From Chloroflexota bacterium (GTDB taxonomy: Bacteria > Chloroflexota > Dehalococcoidia > Lucifugimonadales > Lucifugimonadaceae), in NCBI GenBank assembly GCA_002730795.1, contig PCAX01000034.1:1-7971 (forward strand): 7,971 bases of DNA, in the 5' to 3' direction. Shown in pieces: positions 1 through 6,445 of this stretch; the stretch's first letter is position 1, and each line of letters starts with the position of its first letter. The position numbers were made by a program, and so were the translations under genes. The notes beneath the pieces were generated by a model, which did no database searches, had not been told where the DNA came from, and saw only the letters and a program-made list of their open reading frames with translations.

Positions 1-858
1 ACCTAACATTTGTACATGATGGTTCACGATTCCTGTAATCAGAGAATCCGGTAGTGAAGACAGATAACGCTTTTTAAGGGTTAGATCAGGATGTTTAGAT
101 AATTTATAGTGCTTTCTAATTGCCCAATCTATCACATTTAGATCTAGTTTCGAGTTTTCAGCAAATGATGATAATTTATTGATTATATTTGGAAACTGTT
201 GCTCAATCTGTGGAAGTGTTTCCAATCGAATTTTGTTTCTAACAAACGATTTGTCGCTATTTGTGGAATCGTATACAGGTTTTACTCCCATCGACTCACA
301 AAAATCAACACATTCTCCATGATTTATTTTTAGGATAGGTCTAAAAATATGAACGATTTGTCCTGCCTTTAATTGTAGCGAAGTATAAGGTTTCATACCT
401 GACGTTCCTCTTATACCACTGCCTCTTACTAAATTGAGTAAAACCGTTTCTGCTTGATCATTTTTTGTATGGCCTGTCAGTACTCCCGTTGCGCCGTGTT
501 CCTTTTCAATCTCTTGTAAATATTCATATCTTACTAACCGAGCCAGTTCTTCAAACGATTGCCCTTTTTCAATTATGCTTTTGAGGTTGATTTTTTTGGA
601 TCTATAAGGAACTCCTGATCGTTGGGAAATAAATTTAGTAAATTCTTCATCTTTTTGTGATTCCTTACCTCTAGTCATGTGATTAAGATGGGCAGCTATT
701 AGTGTCAAAGGGAAACGTTCTTGAAGATTGGTAAGAGATAACAAGAGAGCAGTTGAATCAGGACCACCGGAAAATGCTATGATCACTTTGGACCCAACTT
801 TCACTCCTGATAATTTTAATCCGTCTAGAACCTGTTCAAGAAACTCTTTATTTTTCAA
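1..858 (-). CDS. tilS: tRNA(Ile)-lysidine synthetase TilS, 3' end cut off by window edge
   Basis: TilS is an ATP-dependent N-type PP-loop enzyme that attaches lysine to C34 of the CAU anticodon of a minor tRNA-Ile, so that the tRNA reads AUA and is charged with isoleucine. The 286 visible residues contain the PP-loop SGGPDS (residues 30-35), HLNH (57-60), GHTKNDQAET (129-138) followed by the RGSGIRG segment (145-151), the FRPIL stretch (172-176), and DSTNSDKSFVRNKIR (197-211), which matches the family's D-x-(S/T)-N...RNxIR signature. Full-length TilS is usually well over 400 residues, so the C-terminal tRNA-binding part lies outside the window. I chose the TTG at 858, which starts inside the last codons of the upstream CNNM gene and gives an 11-base overlap. 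Alternatives in frame are GTG at 804 and GTG at 786, but the latter leaves almost nothing before the PP-loop strand. No clear ribosome binding site precedes any of them, so translational coupling is likely. The family call is firm; the start is not. Confidence 0.93.
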   Translation of the reverse strand, partial: MKNKEFLEQVLDGLKLSGVKVGSKVIIAFSGGPDSTALLLSLTNLQERFPLTLIAAHLNHMTRGKESQKDEEFTKFISQRSGVPYRSKKINLKSIIEKGQSFEELARLVRYEYLQEIEKEHGATGVLTGHTKNDQAETVLLNLVRGSGIRGTSGMKPYTSLQLKAGQIVHIFRPILKINHGECVDFCESMGVKPVYDSTNSDKSFVRNKIRLETLPQIEQQFPNIINKLSSFAENSKLDLNVIDWAIRKHYKLSKHPDLTLKKRYLSSLPDSLITGIVNHHVQMLG

Positions 859-2143
859 GATGTTCGTAAATGTCTAAAATTTTTGTAACTTTCCCAATCC
901 TTACACTAGTAATCTTTGGTCCTTGCATTTCTAAAATTTCTAGACGCAAATTGTTAACACGAATCCTAGTTCCTACTTTTGGTACAGATTGAACTTGCTC
1001 CAAAAAAAACCCAGCTATAGTTTCGTATTCGCCTTCAGGTATATCTAAACCCATTTCATCATTTGCTTCAACAATTGCCATACCACCGTCGGCAATGTAC
1101 GTATTATCGTTAATAGTGATATACATTTTGTCTGGTTTTCTTCCCTCTTCCCCTGTTCTACCGACTATTTGTTCAATTAATCTTGTATACGTGATTAATC
1201 CGGAAATTCCCCCAAACTCATCAATCGCTAATGCCAATTTTTGTCCCGATTCTTGCATTTCCTCAAACAGATCGATCAGATTTTTAGTTTCTGGTATAAA
1301 TAAAGCCCTTCTCATAAGTCTGGTAGCTGTTGGATCGGTTTGTTGTTTTATTTTTGGTAAAGTCGTCAATATGTCTTTAACGGATAAAATTCCTACAACA
1401 TCGTCAAAGTCATTGTCGTAAACAGGGAAACGAGTTTGAGGATGTTGTTTATACATTTCCAAAAATTCTGAAAACTTTGTGTTTGATCTAACCCAAATTA
1501 TTTCATTCCTTGGTGTCATAACGTCGCGAACCTCTGATTCCCCAAACCGAAAAATCTTCTCTAACATCTCCCCTTGAGATTCATCCACTGTTCCCTCTTC
1601 TTCACCTAAATCAATTAATGTTCGTAGTTCACCTGACGTAACTATGGGATCGTTAGAAGAATTTGATTTACCAACCATGCTTTTAATACTTTTAGGTATG
1701 AGGGTTAATGCCCACACAATAGGTCTTGTAACAGTCATGAGGAACAGTATGGATTTAGCTGTGTTAAGAGCCCATTTTTCGGCTACATGTACTGCCAGTA
1801 TTTTAGGAGTTAGTTCTCCAATTAAAACCACTAGTATTGTAGAAACGGCTGTGGCGGAAATTGTAGCTATTGCAGTTGGTTGGCCGCCCCCGACGGTTTT
1901 AATTGCTAATGATGTTCCGACAGAAGCAACCAGAATGTTGAATAAATTTCCTACAAGAAGGATTGTCCCAAAAAATCTGTCATGTTCACCCAAAATCCTA
2001 ATAACATATTTTGCGTTTTGGTTACCGTTATCGGCAAGATGTCTTATTCGGTACCCTCTGGACCCTATAAGAGCCACCTCGGTAGCACTTATAAAAGCAC
2101 TACCTAATAACCCTAAAGAAACGATTATGATTGAAGTTATCAA
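848..2143 (-). CDS. CNNM/CorC family membrane protein (DUF21, paired CBS, CorC_HlyC), probable divalent-cation exporter
   Basis: This 431-residue inner-membrane protein has the full architecture of the family often annotated as hemolysin C or TlyC. A DUF21/CNNM membrane domain covers roughly residues 1-155, with hydrophobic segments near 4-22, 57-80, 92-116 and 130-150 and the conserved SATEVAL (19-25) and GELTPK (109-114) motifs. Two CBS domains follow, starting at VRDVMTPR (205-212) and ending around DEFGGISGLIT (308-318). A C-terminal CorC_HlyC domain covers roughly 335-425. Studied relatives (CorC, MpfA, YhdP, animal CNNMs) export Mg2+ or related cations and use the CBS pair as an ATP/Mg sensor; that function is inferred here, and true hemolysin activity is unlikely. 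The start is a TTG at 2143. No ATG, GTG or other TTG occurs between it and the upstream in-frame stop, and it places the hydrophobic segment at the N-terminus as usual. No Shine-Dalgarno is visible. A promoter candidate lies about 50-80 bases upstream. Confidence 0.93.
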   Translation of the reverse strand: MITSIIIVSLGLLGSAFISATEVALIGSRGYRIRHLADNGNQNAKYVIRILGEHDRFFGTILLVGNLFNILVASVGTSLAIKTVGGGQPTAIATISATAVSTILVVLIGELTPKILAVHVAEKWALNTAKSILFLMTVTRPIVWALTLIPKSIKSMVGKSNSSNDPIVTSGELRTLIDLGEEEGTVDESQGEMLEKIFRFGESEVRDVMTPRNEIIWVRSNTKFSEFLEMYKQHPQTRFPVYDNDFDDVVGILSVKDILTTLPKIKQQTDPTATRLMRRALFIPETKNLIDLFEEMQESGQKLALAIDEFGGISGLITYTRLIEQIVGRTGEEGRKPDKMYITINDNTYIADGGMAIVEANDEMGLDIPEGEYETIAGFFLEQVQSVPKVGTRIRVNNLRLEILEMQGPKITSVRIGKVTKILDIYEHLEK

Positions 2144-2194
2144 ATTAAATGGGTATCAGTTATACAGTTTATTAAGCGTTAAATTTCGAAACCT

Positions 2195-2223
2195 ATTCTT
2201 TAAATTATATTGCCTTATGTCAA
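2195..2223 (-). promoter_or_regulatory. candidate sigma-70 promoter for the CNNM-tilS pair
   Basis: On the minus strand a perfect -35 hexamer TTGACA (2223-2218) is followed by a 17-base spacer and a weaker -10 hexamer AAGAAT (2200-2195, four of six consensus positions). Transcription would begin near 2188, inside a small TTTCGAAA palindrome (2184-2191) and about 45 bases before the TTG start. A TATAAT also occurs in the spacer, but it sits only 8 bases after TTGACA, so it cannot pair with that -35. This is a consensus match in AT-rich DNA and is not proven; the genes may also be read through from recA. Confidence 0.4.
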
Positions 2224-2230
2224 TTTAATT

Positions 2231-2260
2231 TTAAGGAAGGAATGTTTAAGGAAGAAATGT
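2231..2260. repeat. 15-bp tandem duplication spanning the recA stop codon
   Basis: Two adjacent 15-base units (2231-2245 and 2246-2260) match at 14 of 15 positions. On the coding strand each unit reads Thr-Phe-Leu-Pro-stop: ACATTTCTTCCTTAA in the gene, then ACATTCCTTCCTTAA just after it. The only difference is the synonymous change TTT to TTC. The recA 3' end is therefore followed by an in-frame copy of its own last four codons and stop. Confidence 0.9.
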
Positions 2261-3241
2261 TTTTCTTATTTCGGTTTCGATACGGTTACTTATTTCAACG
2301 TTGGTTTTTAAAAAATTTCGTACCGATTCCCGTCCTTGACCGATCCGCTCATCACCGTAAGAATAAAAAGAACCACTTTTTTTCAATATAGCCAATTCAA
2401 CACCTAAATCAATTAAACTACCTTCTTGACTTATTCCAGAGTTATATAAAATTTCCATTTCGGCTCGTTTGAAAGGTGGTGCTACTTTGTTTTTTACCAC
2501 TCGGGCCCTAACCCTATTCCCTATCATATCCTGTCCCACCTTTATGGCCTCAACCCTCCGAAGATCAATCCTAACTGAGCTGTAAAATTTTAAAGCCCTA
2601 CCCCCGGGTGTTACTTCAGGGTTTCCAAAAACTATTCCGACTTTTTCCCTCAACTGATTTATAAAAATGCAAGCGGTATCGGTCTTGTGAATAACACCGG
2701 TAAGCTTTCTCAATGCTTGGGACATCAATCTCGCTTGAAGGCCTATTTGCATGTCTCCCATATCTCCTTCTAATTCAGCAGAGGGGACCAATGCTGCTAC
2801 GCTGTCCAAGACTATGACATCTAACGCCCCACTTTGCAGTAGATAGTCAGTTATTTCCAATGCCTGTTCGGCTGAGTCCGGTTGGGAAATTAACAGTGTG
2901 TCTAAATCTACGCCGATTATTTTTGCGTATCCGGGGTCCATAGCATGTTCGACATCTATAAATGCAGCTTGCCCACCGGACTTCTGAGCTTGAGCTATAA
3001 CCGACATCGCCAAAGTAGATTTTCCCGCCGATTCTGCGCCAAATATTTCGATTACCCGTCCGCGTGGTAAACCACCCACACCTAGAGCCATATCAAGGGA
3101 TATACATCCTGTTGGAATAGCAGGTATATTTTGATTGATATTCGATTCACTTAGTCTCATCACTGATCCACGGCCAAAAGCTTTTTCTATTTGACCTATG
3201 GCTACATCTAAGTTTTTTAAATTTTTATTACGATCAGTCAT
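2246..3241 (-). CDS. recA: recombinase RecA
   Basis: RecA forms the ATP-dependent filament on single-stranded DNA that performs homologous pairing and strand exchange and triggers LexA self-cleavage in the SOS response. The 331-residue product is full length for the family. Visible landmarks are the Walker A loop GAESAGKST (68-76), FIDVEHAMDP (94-103) with the catalytic glutamate E98, the Walker B strand DVIVLDSVAAL (141-151), the L1 region around LEGDMGDMQIG (157-167), and INQLREKVG (194-202) leading into the L2 loop and TPGGRALKFY (211-220). The subunit-interface stretch VVKNKVAPPFK (248-258) is also present. The long acidic tail of the E. coli protein is absent, as in many other phyla. The ATG at 3241 gives the normal N-terminus; the AT-rich leader shows no clear Shine-Dalgarno. 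A LexA-box-like palindrome lies about 90 bases upstream, pointing to SOS control. The stop sits inside a 15-bp tandem duplication. No recX or lexA is adjacent. Confidence 0.98.
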   Translation of the reverse strand: MTDRNKNLKNLDVAIGQIEKAFGRGSVMRLSESNINQNIPAIPTGCISLDMALGVGGLPRGRVIEIFGAESAGKSTLAMSVIAQAQKSGGQAAFIDVEHAMDPGYAKIIGVDLDTLLISQPDSAEQALEITDYLLQSGALDVIVLDSVAALVPSAELEGDMGDMQIGLQARLMSQALRKLTGVIHKTDTACIFINQLREKVGIVFGNPEVTPGGRALKFYSSVRIDLRRVEAIKVGQDMIGNRVRARVVKNKVAPPFKRAEMEILYNSGISQEGSLIDLGVELAILKKSGSFYSYGDERIGQGRESVRNFLKTNVEISNRIETEIRKTFLP

Positions 3242-3323
3242 AATCTATTTTCTATTTATACGGATGGCTTCCAGATTCTTAGTCAGTTTACAAATATTCT
3301 ATTAATGATGTAAACCTTTTTAT

Positions 3324-3337
3324 AGTACATATGTTCT
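3324..3337 (-). promoter_or_regulatory. putative LexA/SOS box (Bacillus-type) upstream of recA
   Basis: The 14-base minus-strand sequence AGAACATATGTACT is a palindrome broken only at one symmetric base pair. It contains GAAC-ATAT-GTAC, one base away from GAAC-N4-GTTC, the core of the LexA/DinR operator known from Bacillus subtilis and other non-proteobacterial lineages. It matches that consensus (CGAACRNRYGTTYC) at 11 of 14 positions. It lies about 83-96 bases before the recA start, a sensible place for an operator, and directly precedes a TACTAT/TATAAA stretch that could be a -10 element, though no good -35 pairs with it. Autoregulation of recA by LexA is the obvious reading but is inferred. 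Confidence 0.55.
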
Positions 3338-3359
3338 AAATATGATTTATTTAGAACAT
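3331..3359. repeat. perfect 12-bp inverted repeat between the protease gene and recA
   Basis: The arms ATGTTCTAAATA (3331-3342) and TATTTAGAACAT (3348-3359) are exact reverse complements separated by five bases. The structure begins 11 bases after the protease stop codon and shares its recA-proximal arm with the SOS-box-like palindrome. The arms are very AT-rich and neither strand has a T-run after the stem, so it does not look like a standard intrinsic terminator. It may be an extended operator or a weak 3' hairpin of the protease mRNA. Confidence 0.8.
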
Positions 3360-3370
3360 TAATTACAATT

Positions 3371-4510
3371 TTAATAACGCTTCGTTTGTTTAGGACGGTA
3401 ACCAAGTTCAATTTCGACACTTATTTCTTGTGCATCCCTGAATACTGTAAGGTCAGTAGTGGTCCCTGGGGTTTTATACAACGCGAGATAGTTTATTAAT
3501 TCTTCCATAGATTTTATACTTTTGTCGTCGACAGCCGTGATAACGTCGCCATCGTACGCTAATGGGTTACCAAAACCAATATTAGAGTCTTCATTAATAC
3601 CAGCTATTTTCGAGGGGCTATTTTCATCTACTTTTAAAACTATTACGCCCAATAAATCACTAGGAAGTTCCCCTTTTTCTTTGATCGATCTATCTAAATC
3701 TACACCACTGATCCCCAAAAACGCGTATTCATGTGTACCTGTATTGATTAGGGATGTGACCACTTTTTTTACAAGGTCTATTGGAACGGCAAAACCAACG
3801 CCAGAATTTTGTCTGATCCCACTTTTAATCTGAGTATTAATACCTATAACTTCTCCCTGGATGTTGACTAAAGGGCCTCCAGAGTTACCTGGATTAATAG
3901 CAGCGTCCGTTTGAATTACTGCGGGAATTTTATAGTCGGTAAATCCAGTAGCAATTAATCTGTCAACCGCACTTACAATTCCAGTAGTCATGGTAAATGC
4001 CTCACCAAAAGGATTTCCTAATGCTATTGTGAATTGGCCAGGGTATATTGCGGAAGAATTTCCAACCGAAACCGGTTTCAAATTGGGAACCAATTCAGTA
4101 AATGTTAATAGTGCTAAATCCGCGTCAATGTCTGAAGCGATTACTTCCGCTTCATATTCGTATCCATCTGCAAAAGTTACGGTAATATCTTGGGCGTTTT
4201 GCACAACGTGGAAATTTGTAACTATGTGTCCATCCCTGTCCCAAATAAAACCGGTTCCGTAGCCTGCGTTCGTTCTAAAACTATTAACTTCTATTTGTAC
4301 AACTGAGGGTATAACAGTTTTGTAAACATTGTTGATATGAGATTCCCAATTTTTTAATAGCTCTATAGACGAATCTGAGGCAAGATTGGTTTCTGTTTTG
4401 GTTTTTGAGTTTTGGGTTGTTGAATCAAGAATTTTAGGTGATTTTATTGAGCAACTCACCATAGAGAGCGTCATAAGAAACATGACAATTACGATAAAAA
4501 AAATTCGCAT
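3371..4510 (-). CDS. htrA: HtrA/DegP-family trypsin-like serine protease with one PDZ domain, predicted lipoprotein
   Basis: HtrA proteases degrade or refold damaged proteins outside the cytoplasm. The 379-residue product starts with a hydrophobic signal (about residues 3-18) ending in SMVSC, with Cys20 fitting a lipobox, so the mature protein is probably lipid-anchored on the outer face of the membrane. A polar Ser/Thr/Lys-rich linker (about 21-50) follows. The protease domain (about 60-250) shows the complete triad: H101 in TNFHVV, D131 in DIDADLALL and S210 in TDAAINPGNSGGPL. A single PDZ domain covers roughly 262-365, with the typical GDVITAVDDKSIKSMEEL segment (321-338). Architecture resembles DegS or Gram-positive HtrA more than the two-PDZ DegP. 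It is followed after 129 bases by recA and preceded by nadE with a 101-base gap. The ATG at 4510 is preceded by TTGGTTTCCT, so there is no Shine-Dalgarno. The exact subfamily cannot be assigned by eye. Confidence 0.94.
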   Translation of the reverse strand: MRIFFIVIVMFLMTLSMVSCSIKSPKILDSTTQNSKTKTETNLASDSSIELLKNWESHINNVYKTVIPSVVQIEVNSFRTNAGYGTGFIWDRDGHIVTNFHVVQNAQDITVTFADGYEYEAEVIASDIDADLALLTFTELVPNLKPVSVGNSSAIYPGQFTIALGNPFGEAFTMTTGIVSAVDRLIATGFTDYKIPAVIQTDAAINPGNSGGPLVNIQGEVIGINTQIKSGIRQNSGVGFAVPIDLVKKVVTSLINTGTHEYAFLGISGVDLDRSIKEKGELPSDLLGVIVLKVDENSPSKIAGINEDSNIGFGNPLAYDGDVITAVDDKSIKSMEELINYLALYKTPGTTTDLTVFRDAQEISVEIELGYRPKQTKRY

Positions 4511-4576
4511 AGGAAACCAACGTTTTTAATAGAGTGTTTTTTGTTTTTAAAATATTACGTTGATGTTATAAATTAT

Positions 4577-4603
4577 TTTTGAAGAAATTTTGAAGAAATT
4601 TTG
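4577..4603. repeat. 11-bp tandem repeat just downstream of nadE
   Basis: The unit TGAAGAAATTT occurs twice back to back (4580-4590 and 4591-4601), and the 11-base periodicity continues for a few bases on each side, covering 27 bases with no mismatch. It lies in the gap between the nadE stop and the protease start and, by position, would be in the 3' or 5' untranslated part of the mRNA. No stem-loop or promoter match accompanies it; replication slippage in AT-rich DNA is a sufficient explanation. Confidence 0.85.
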
Positions 4604-4611
4604 GTTAGGTG

Positions 4612-6387
4612 TTACCATTTTGTTGCCAGCGGTAGCCGTCTGTCTCTACCGAACGATAAACCTGTTATTTTAATTCCAGGAGGCGATTGTCTTCTTTTGT
4701 ATTCATTCAGATCGATTAATTTTACAATTTTATCGATTGTTTCTCGTGTTACCCCATCTGACTTTTTTAGTTCTGTTTGGACAATAGTATTTGGTTCCAT
4801 CCGTTGTTCGACATAGTAATCTATAATTCGGTCTAATTGATTGTATGGAGGAAGTGTATCACTATCTTTTTGATTAGGTTTTAGCTCAGCGGACGGTTCC
4901 TTTTTTAAAATATTATCGGGTATAGGAGCCCCTGGGCCAATTGAATTACGATGTTCCGCTAATTCATATACCAATGTTTTTGGTACATCCTTTATTACTC
5001 CAAAGGCACCTGCCATGTCTCCATATAGAGTTGCATACCCGGTAGCCATTTCAGATTTATTGCCTGTTGTGAGGACGAGGCAGTTGAATTTATTTGCGAG
5101 AGCCATAATTAAACTACCCCTAATACGGGATTGTATATTTTCTTCAGTTGAGCCTGATTCGGTGTCTTTAAATGTATCTGATAATATCGACTCAAATGCT
5201 GAGTGTGCTCTTTCTATGGATAGGGTGATCAAACGGACTCCAATTTTTTTACAAAGAATTTCTGCGTCTGTAATGCTAGATTGAGATGAATATCTTGAAG
5301 GCATACTGACCGCAACAACATTTTGAGGGCCAATAGCATCCATAGCGATAACGGCGACCAATGCGGAGTCAATGCCACCCGATACTCCTATGAAAACTTG
5401 ACTAAATCCCGTTTTATAGACGTAATCTCTAGTGCCTAGTATCAATGCTTTATATATATTTTCGAGTTTATTTGTTTTTATTACGGTCGTAGGTCGGAGC
5501 CTTGTTTTTTGGTTTTGGTCGGCGTATTCCTTTAGAGCTTGGTTGGCGTATTCCTTTTCTATTGAAACTATTTTTTGGGGTATAATGAACGGTTTTGTAT
5601 TTCCGTTTCCATTAGTTTTAGATGTACTATCGCTACGACTCTTTACGACTTCGCCTATGTCGATGTCTGCAAATAGAAGATTTTCTTCAAATGTGCTTGT
5701 ACTGGCGATTAGTTCTCCGTTCGGTCCTGATAACATATTGCCCCCATCAAAAACTAGTTCATCTTGACCACCTACTTGATTGACATATAAAGCGAAGCAT
5801 TTATTCCTCTTTGACATGGATGTTAATAGGTCTATTCTTTTTTGATTTTTTCCCATTTCATAAGGAGAGGAATTTATATTGATGATTAGTTGAGCCCCTC
5901 TACTTGCCTGTGTTTCTGATGGACCGGGATTTTTCCACAAATCCTCACAAATATTTACACCTAAAATAGTTTCAAGATATTTTATTACAACGTATTCGCT
6001 ACCTGATTCAAAATATCTTTTTTCATCAAAAACGCCATAATTTGGAAGGTTAATTTTATTATATGTAAAAATTCTTTTACCATTGAATAACCCTGCTGCC
6101 GAATTATAAAGGGATCCGTTTTCTGAACTTATAAACCCTATTATTGAAAGTATGTTTTTACTAGTTTTAGCTATTTCCTTCAATGCATCTTGGTTAGCTT
6201 TTATATAGTCGCGTCTCCAAACAAGATCTTCTGGGGGATATCCAGGAACCGTAAGTTCGGGAAAAGCTACGATATCGGCATGCATATCTATGGCGTGATT
6301 AATATATTTGTTGATGAGGTCAACGTTGCCTCTTATGTCTCCGACCGTCGTATTTATTTGTGCTGCAGCTACGCGAATACTTACCAT
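4612..6387 (-). CDS. nadE: glutamine-dependent NAD+ synthetase NadE (glutaminase plus synthetase domains)
   Basis: This cytoplasmic enzyme completes NAD+ biosynthesis by amidating nicotinic acid adenine dinucleotide with ATP, using ammonia released from glutamine. The 591 residues hold both domains. The N-terminal nitrilase-type glutaminase (about 1-245) has the triad E44 in FPELTVPGYPPEDL, K111 in YNKINLPNYGVFDE and C147 in GVNICEDLW. The C-terminal synthetase has the PP-loop SGGIDS (336-341), STEENIQSRIRG (413-424), TTGNKSEMATGY (440-451), GDMAGAFGVIKDVPKT (456-471) and KEPSAELKPNQKDSDTLPPY (496-515). Length is normal for the two-domain form and all key residues are intact, so it should be active with glutamine. 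The interdomain linker (about 246-305) contains an 8-residue imperfect repeat, KEYANQAL/KEYADQNQ, from a 24-base tandem duplication. The ATG at 6387 gives the expected beta-strand start; no Shine-Dalgarno is visible in the 58-base gap after gltD, so it is probably co-transcribed with gltD. Confidence 0.97.
   Translation of the reverse strand: MVSIRVAAAQINTTVGDIRGNVDLINKYINHAIDMHADIVAFPELTVPGYPPEDLVWRRDYIKANQDALKEIAKTSKNILSIIGFISSENGSLYNSAAGLFNGKRIFTYNKINLPNYGVFDEKRYFESGSEYVVIKYLETILGVNICEDLWKNPGPSETQASRGAQLIININSSPYEMGKNQKRIDLLTSMSKRNKCFALYVNQVGGQDELVFDGGNMLSGPNGELIASTSTFEENLLFADIDIGEVVKSRSDSTSKTNGNGNTKPFIIPQKIVSIEKEYANQALKEYADQNQKTRLRPTTVIKTNKLENIYKALILGTRDYVYKTGFSQVFIGVSGGIDSALVAVIAMDAIGPQNVVAVSMPSRYSSQSSITDAEILCKKIGVRLITLSIERAHSAFESILSDTFKDTESGSTEENIQSRIRGSLIMALANKFNCLVLTTGNKSEMATGYATLYGDMAGAFGVIKDVPKTLVYELAEHRNSIGPGAPIPDNILKKEPSAELKPNQKDSDTLPPYNQLDRIIDYYVEQRMEPNTIVQTELKKSDGVTRETIDKIVKLIDLNEYKRRQSPPGIKITGLSFGRDRRLPLATKW
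5515..5562. repeat. 24-bp-period tandem duplication inside nadE
   Basis: Plus-strand positions 5515-5533 and 5539-5557 match at 18 of 19 bases with a period of 24. On the coding strand this is an in-frame 8-codon duplication giving KEYANQAL followed by KEYADQNQ (about residues 278-293). It falls in the linker between the glutaminase and synthetase domains, where length variation is probably tolerated. The remaining five bases of the period have diverged. Confidence 0.85.
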
Positions 6388-6445
6388 ATAACTAGAATTT
6401 CACATAAATTGTTAAAATTTATTTTTCCAAAATCCAACATTTGTT

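Noticed and set aside
1644..2228. Plus-strand open frame of 194 codons opposite the CNNM gene
   Set aside because: It lies antisense to a well-supported gene, has no recognisable domain or ribosome binding site, and its hydrophobic character mirrors the membrane segments on the other strand. The other plus-strand frames (for example those near 1095, 3522, 3990, 5015, 5432, 6190 and 7533) are rejected for the same reason.
2449..3241. RecA with a defective ATP site, because Walker A reads GAESAGKS and not GPESSGKT
   Set aside because: The essential Gly-Lys-Ser/Thr and the catalytic glutamate are intact. The Pro-to-Ala and Ser-to-Ala changes are at positions that the P-loop pattern allows to vary, so activity is expected.
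3331..3359. Intrinsic terminator for the protease gene
   Set aside because: The stem is perfect but very AT-rich, and no T-run follows it on either strand, so it is listed as an inverted repeat only.
3242..3370. A defined -35/-10 promoter for recA
   Set aside because: TACTAT and TATAAA occur just after the SOS-like box, but no -35-like hexamer lies 16-18 bases upstream. A TTGTAA-N17-TCATAT pair exists but is weak. Expected by chance in such AT-rich DNA.
6388..6445. Promoter for nadE in the gap after gltD
   Set aside because: Only weak matches such as TTGGAT-N17-TAACAA were seen. The short gap makes co-transcription with gltD more likely.
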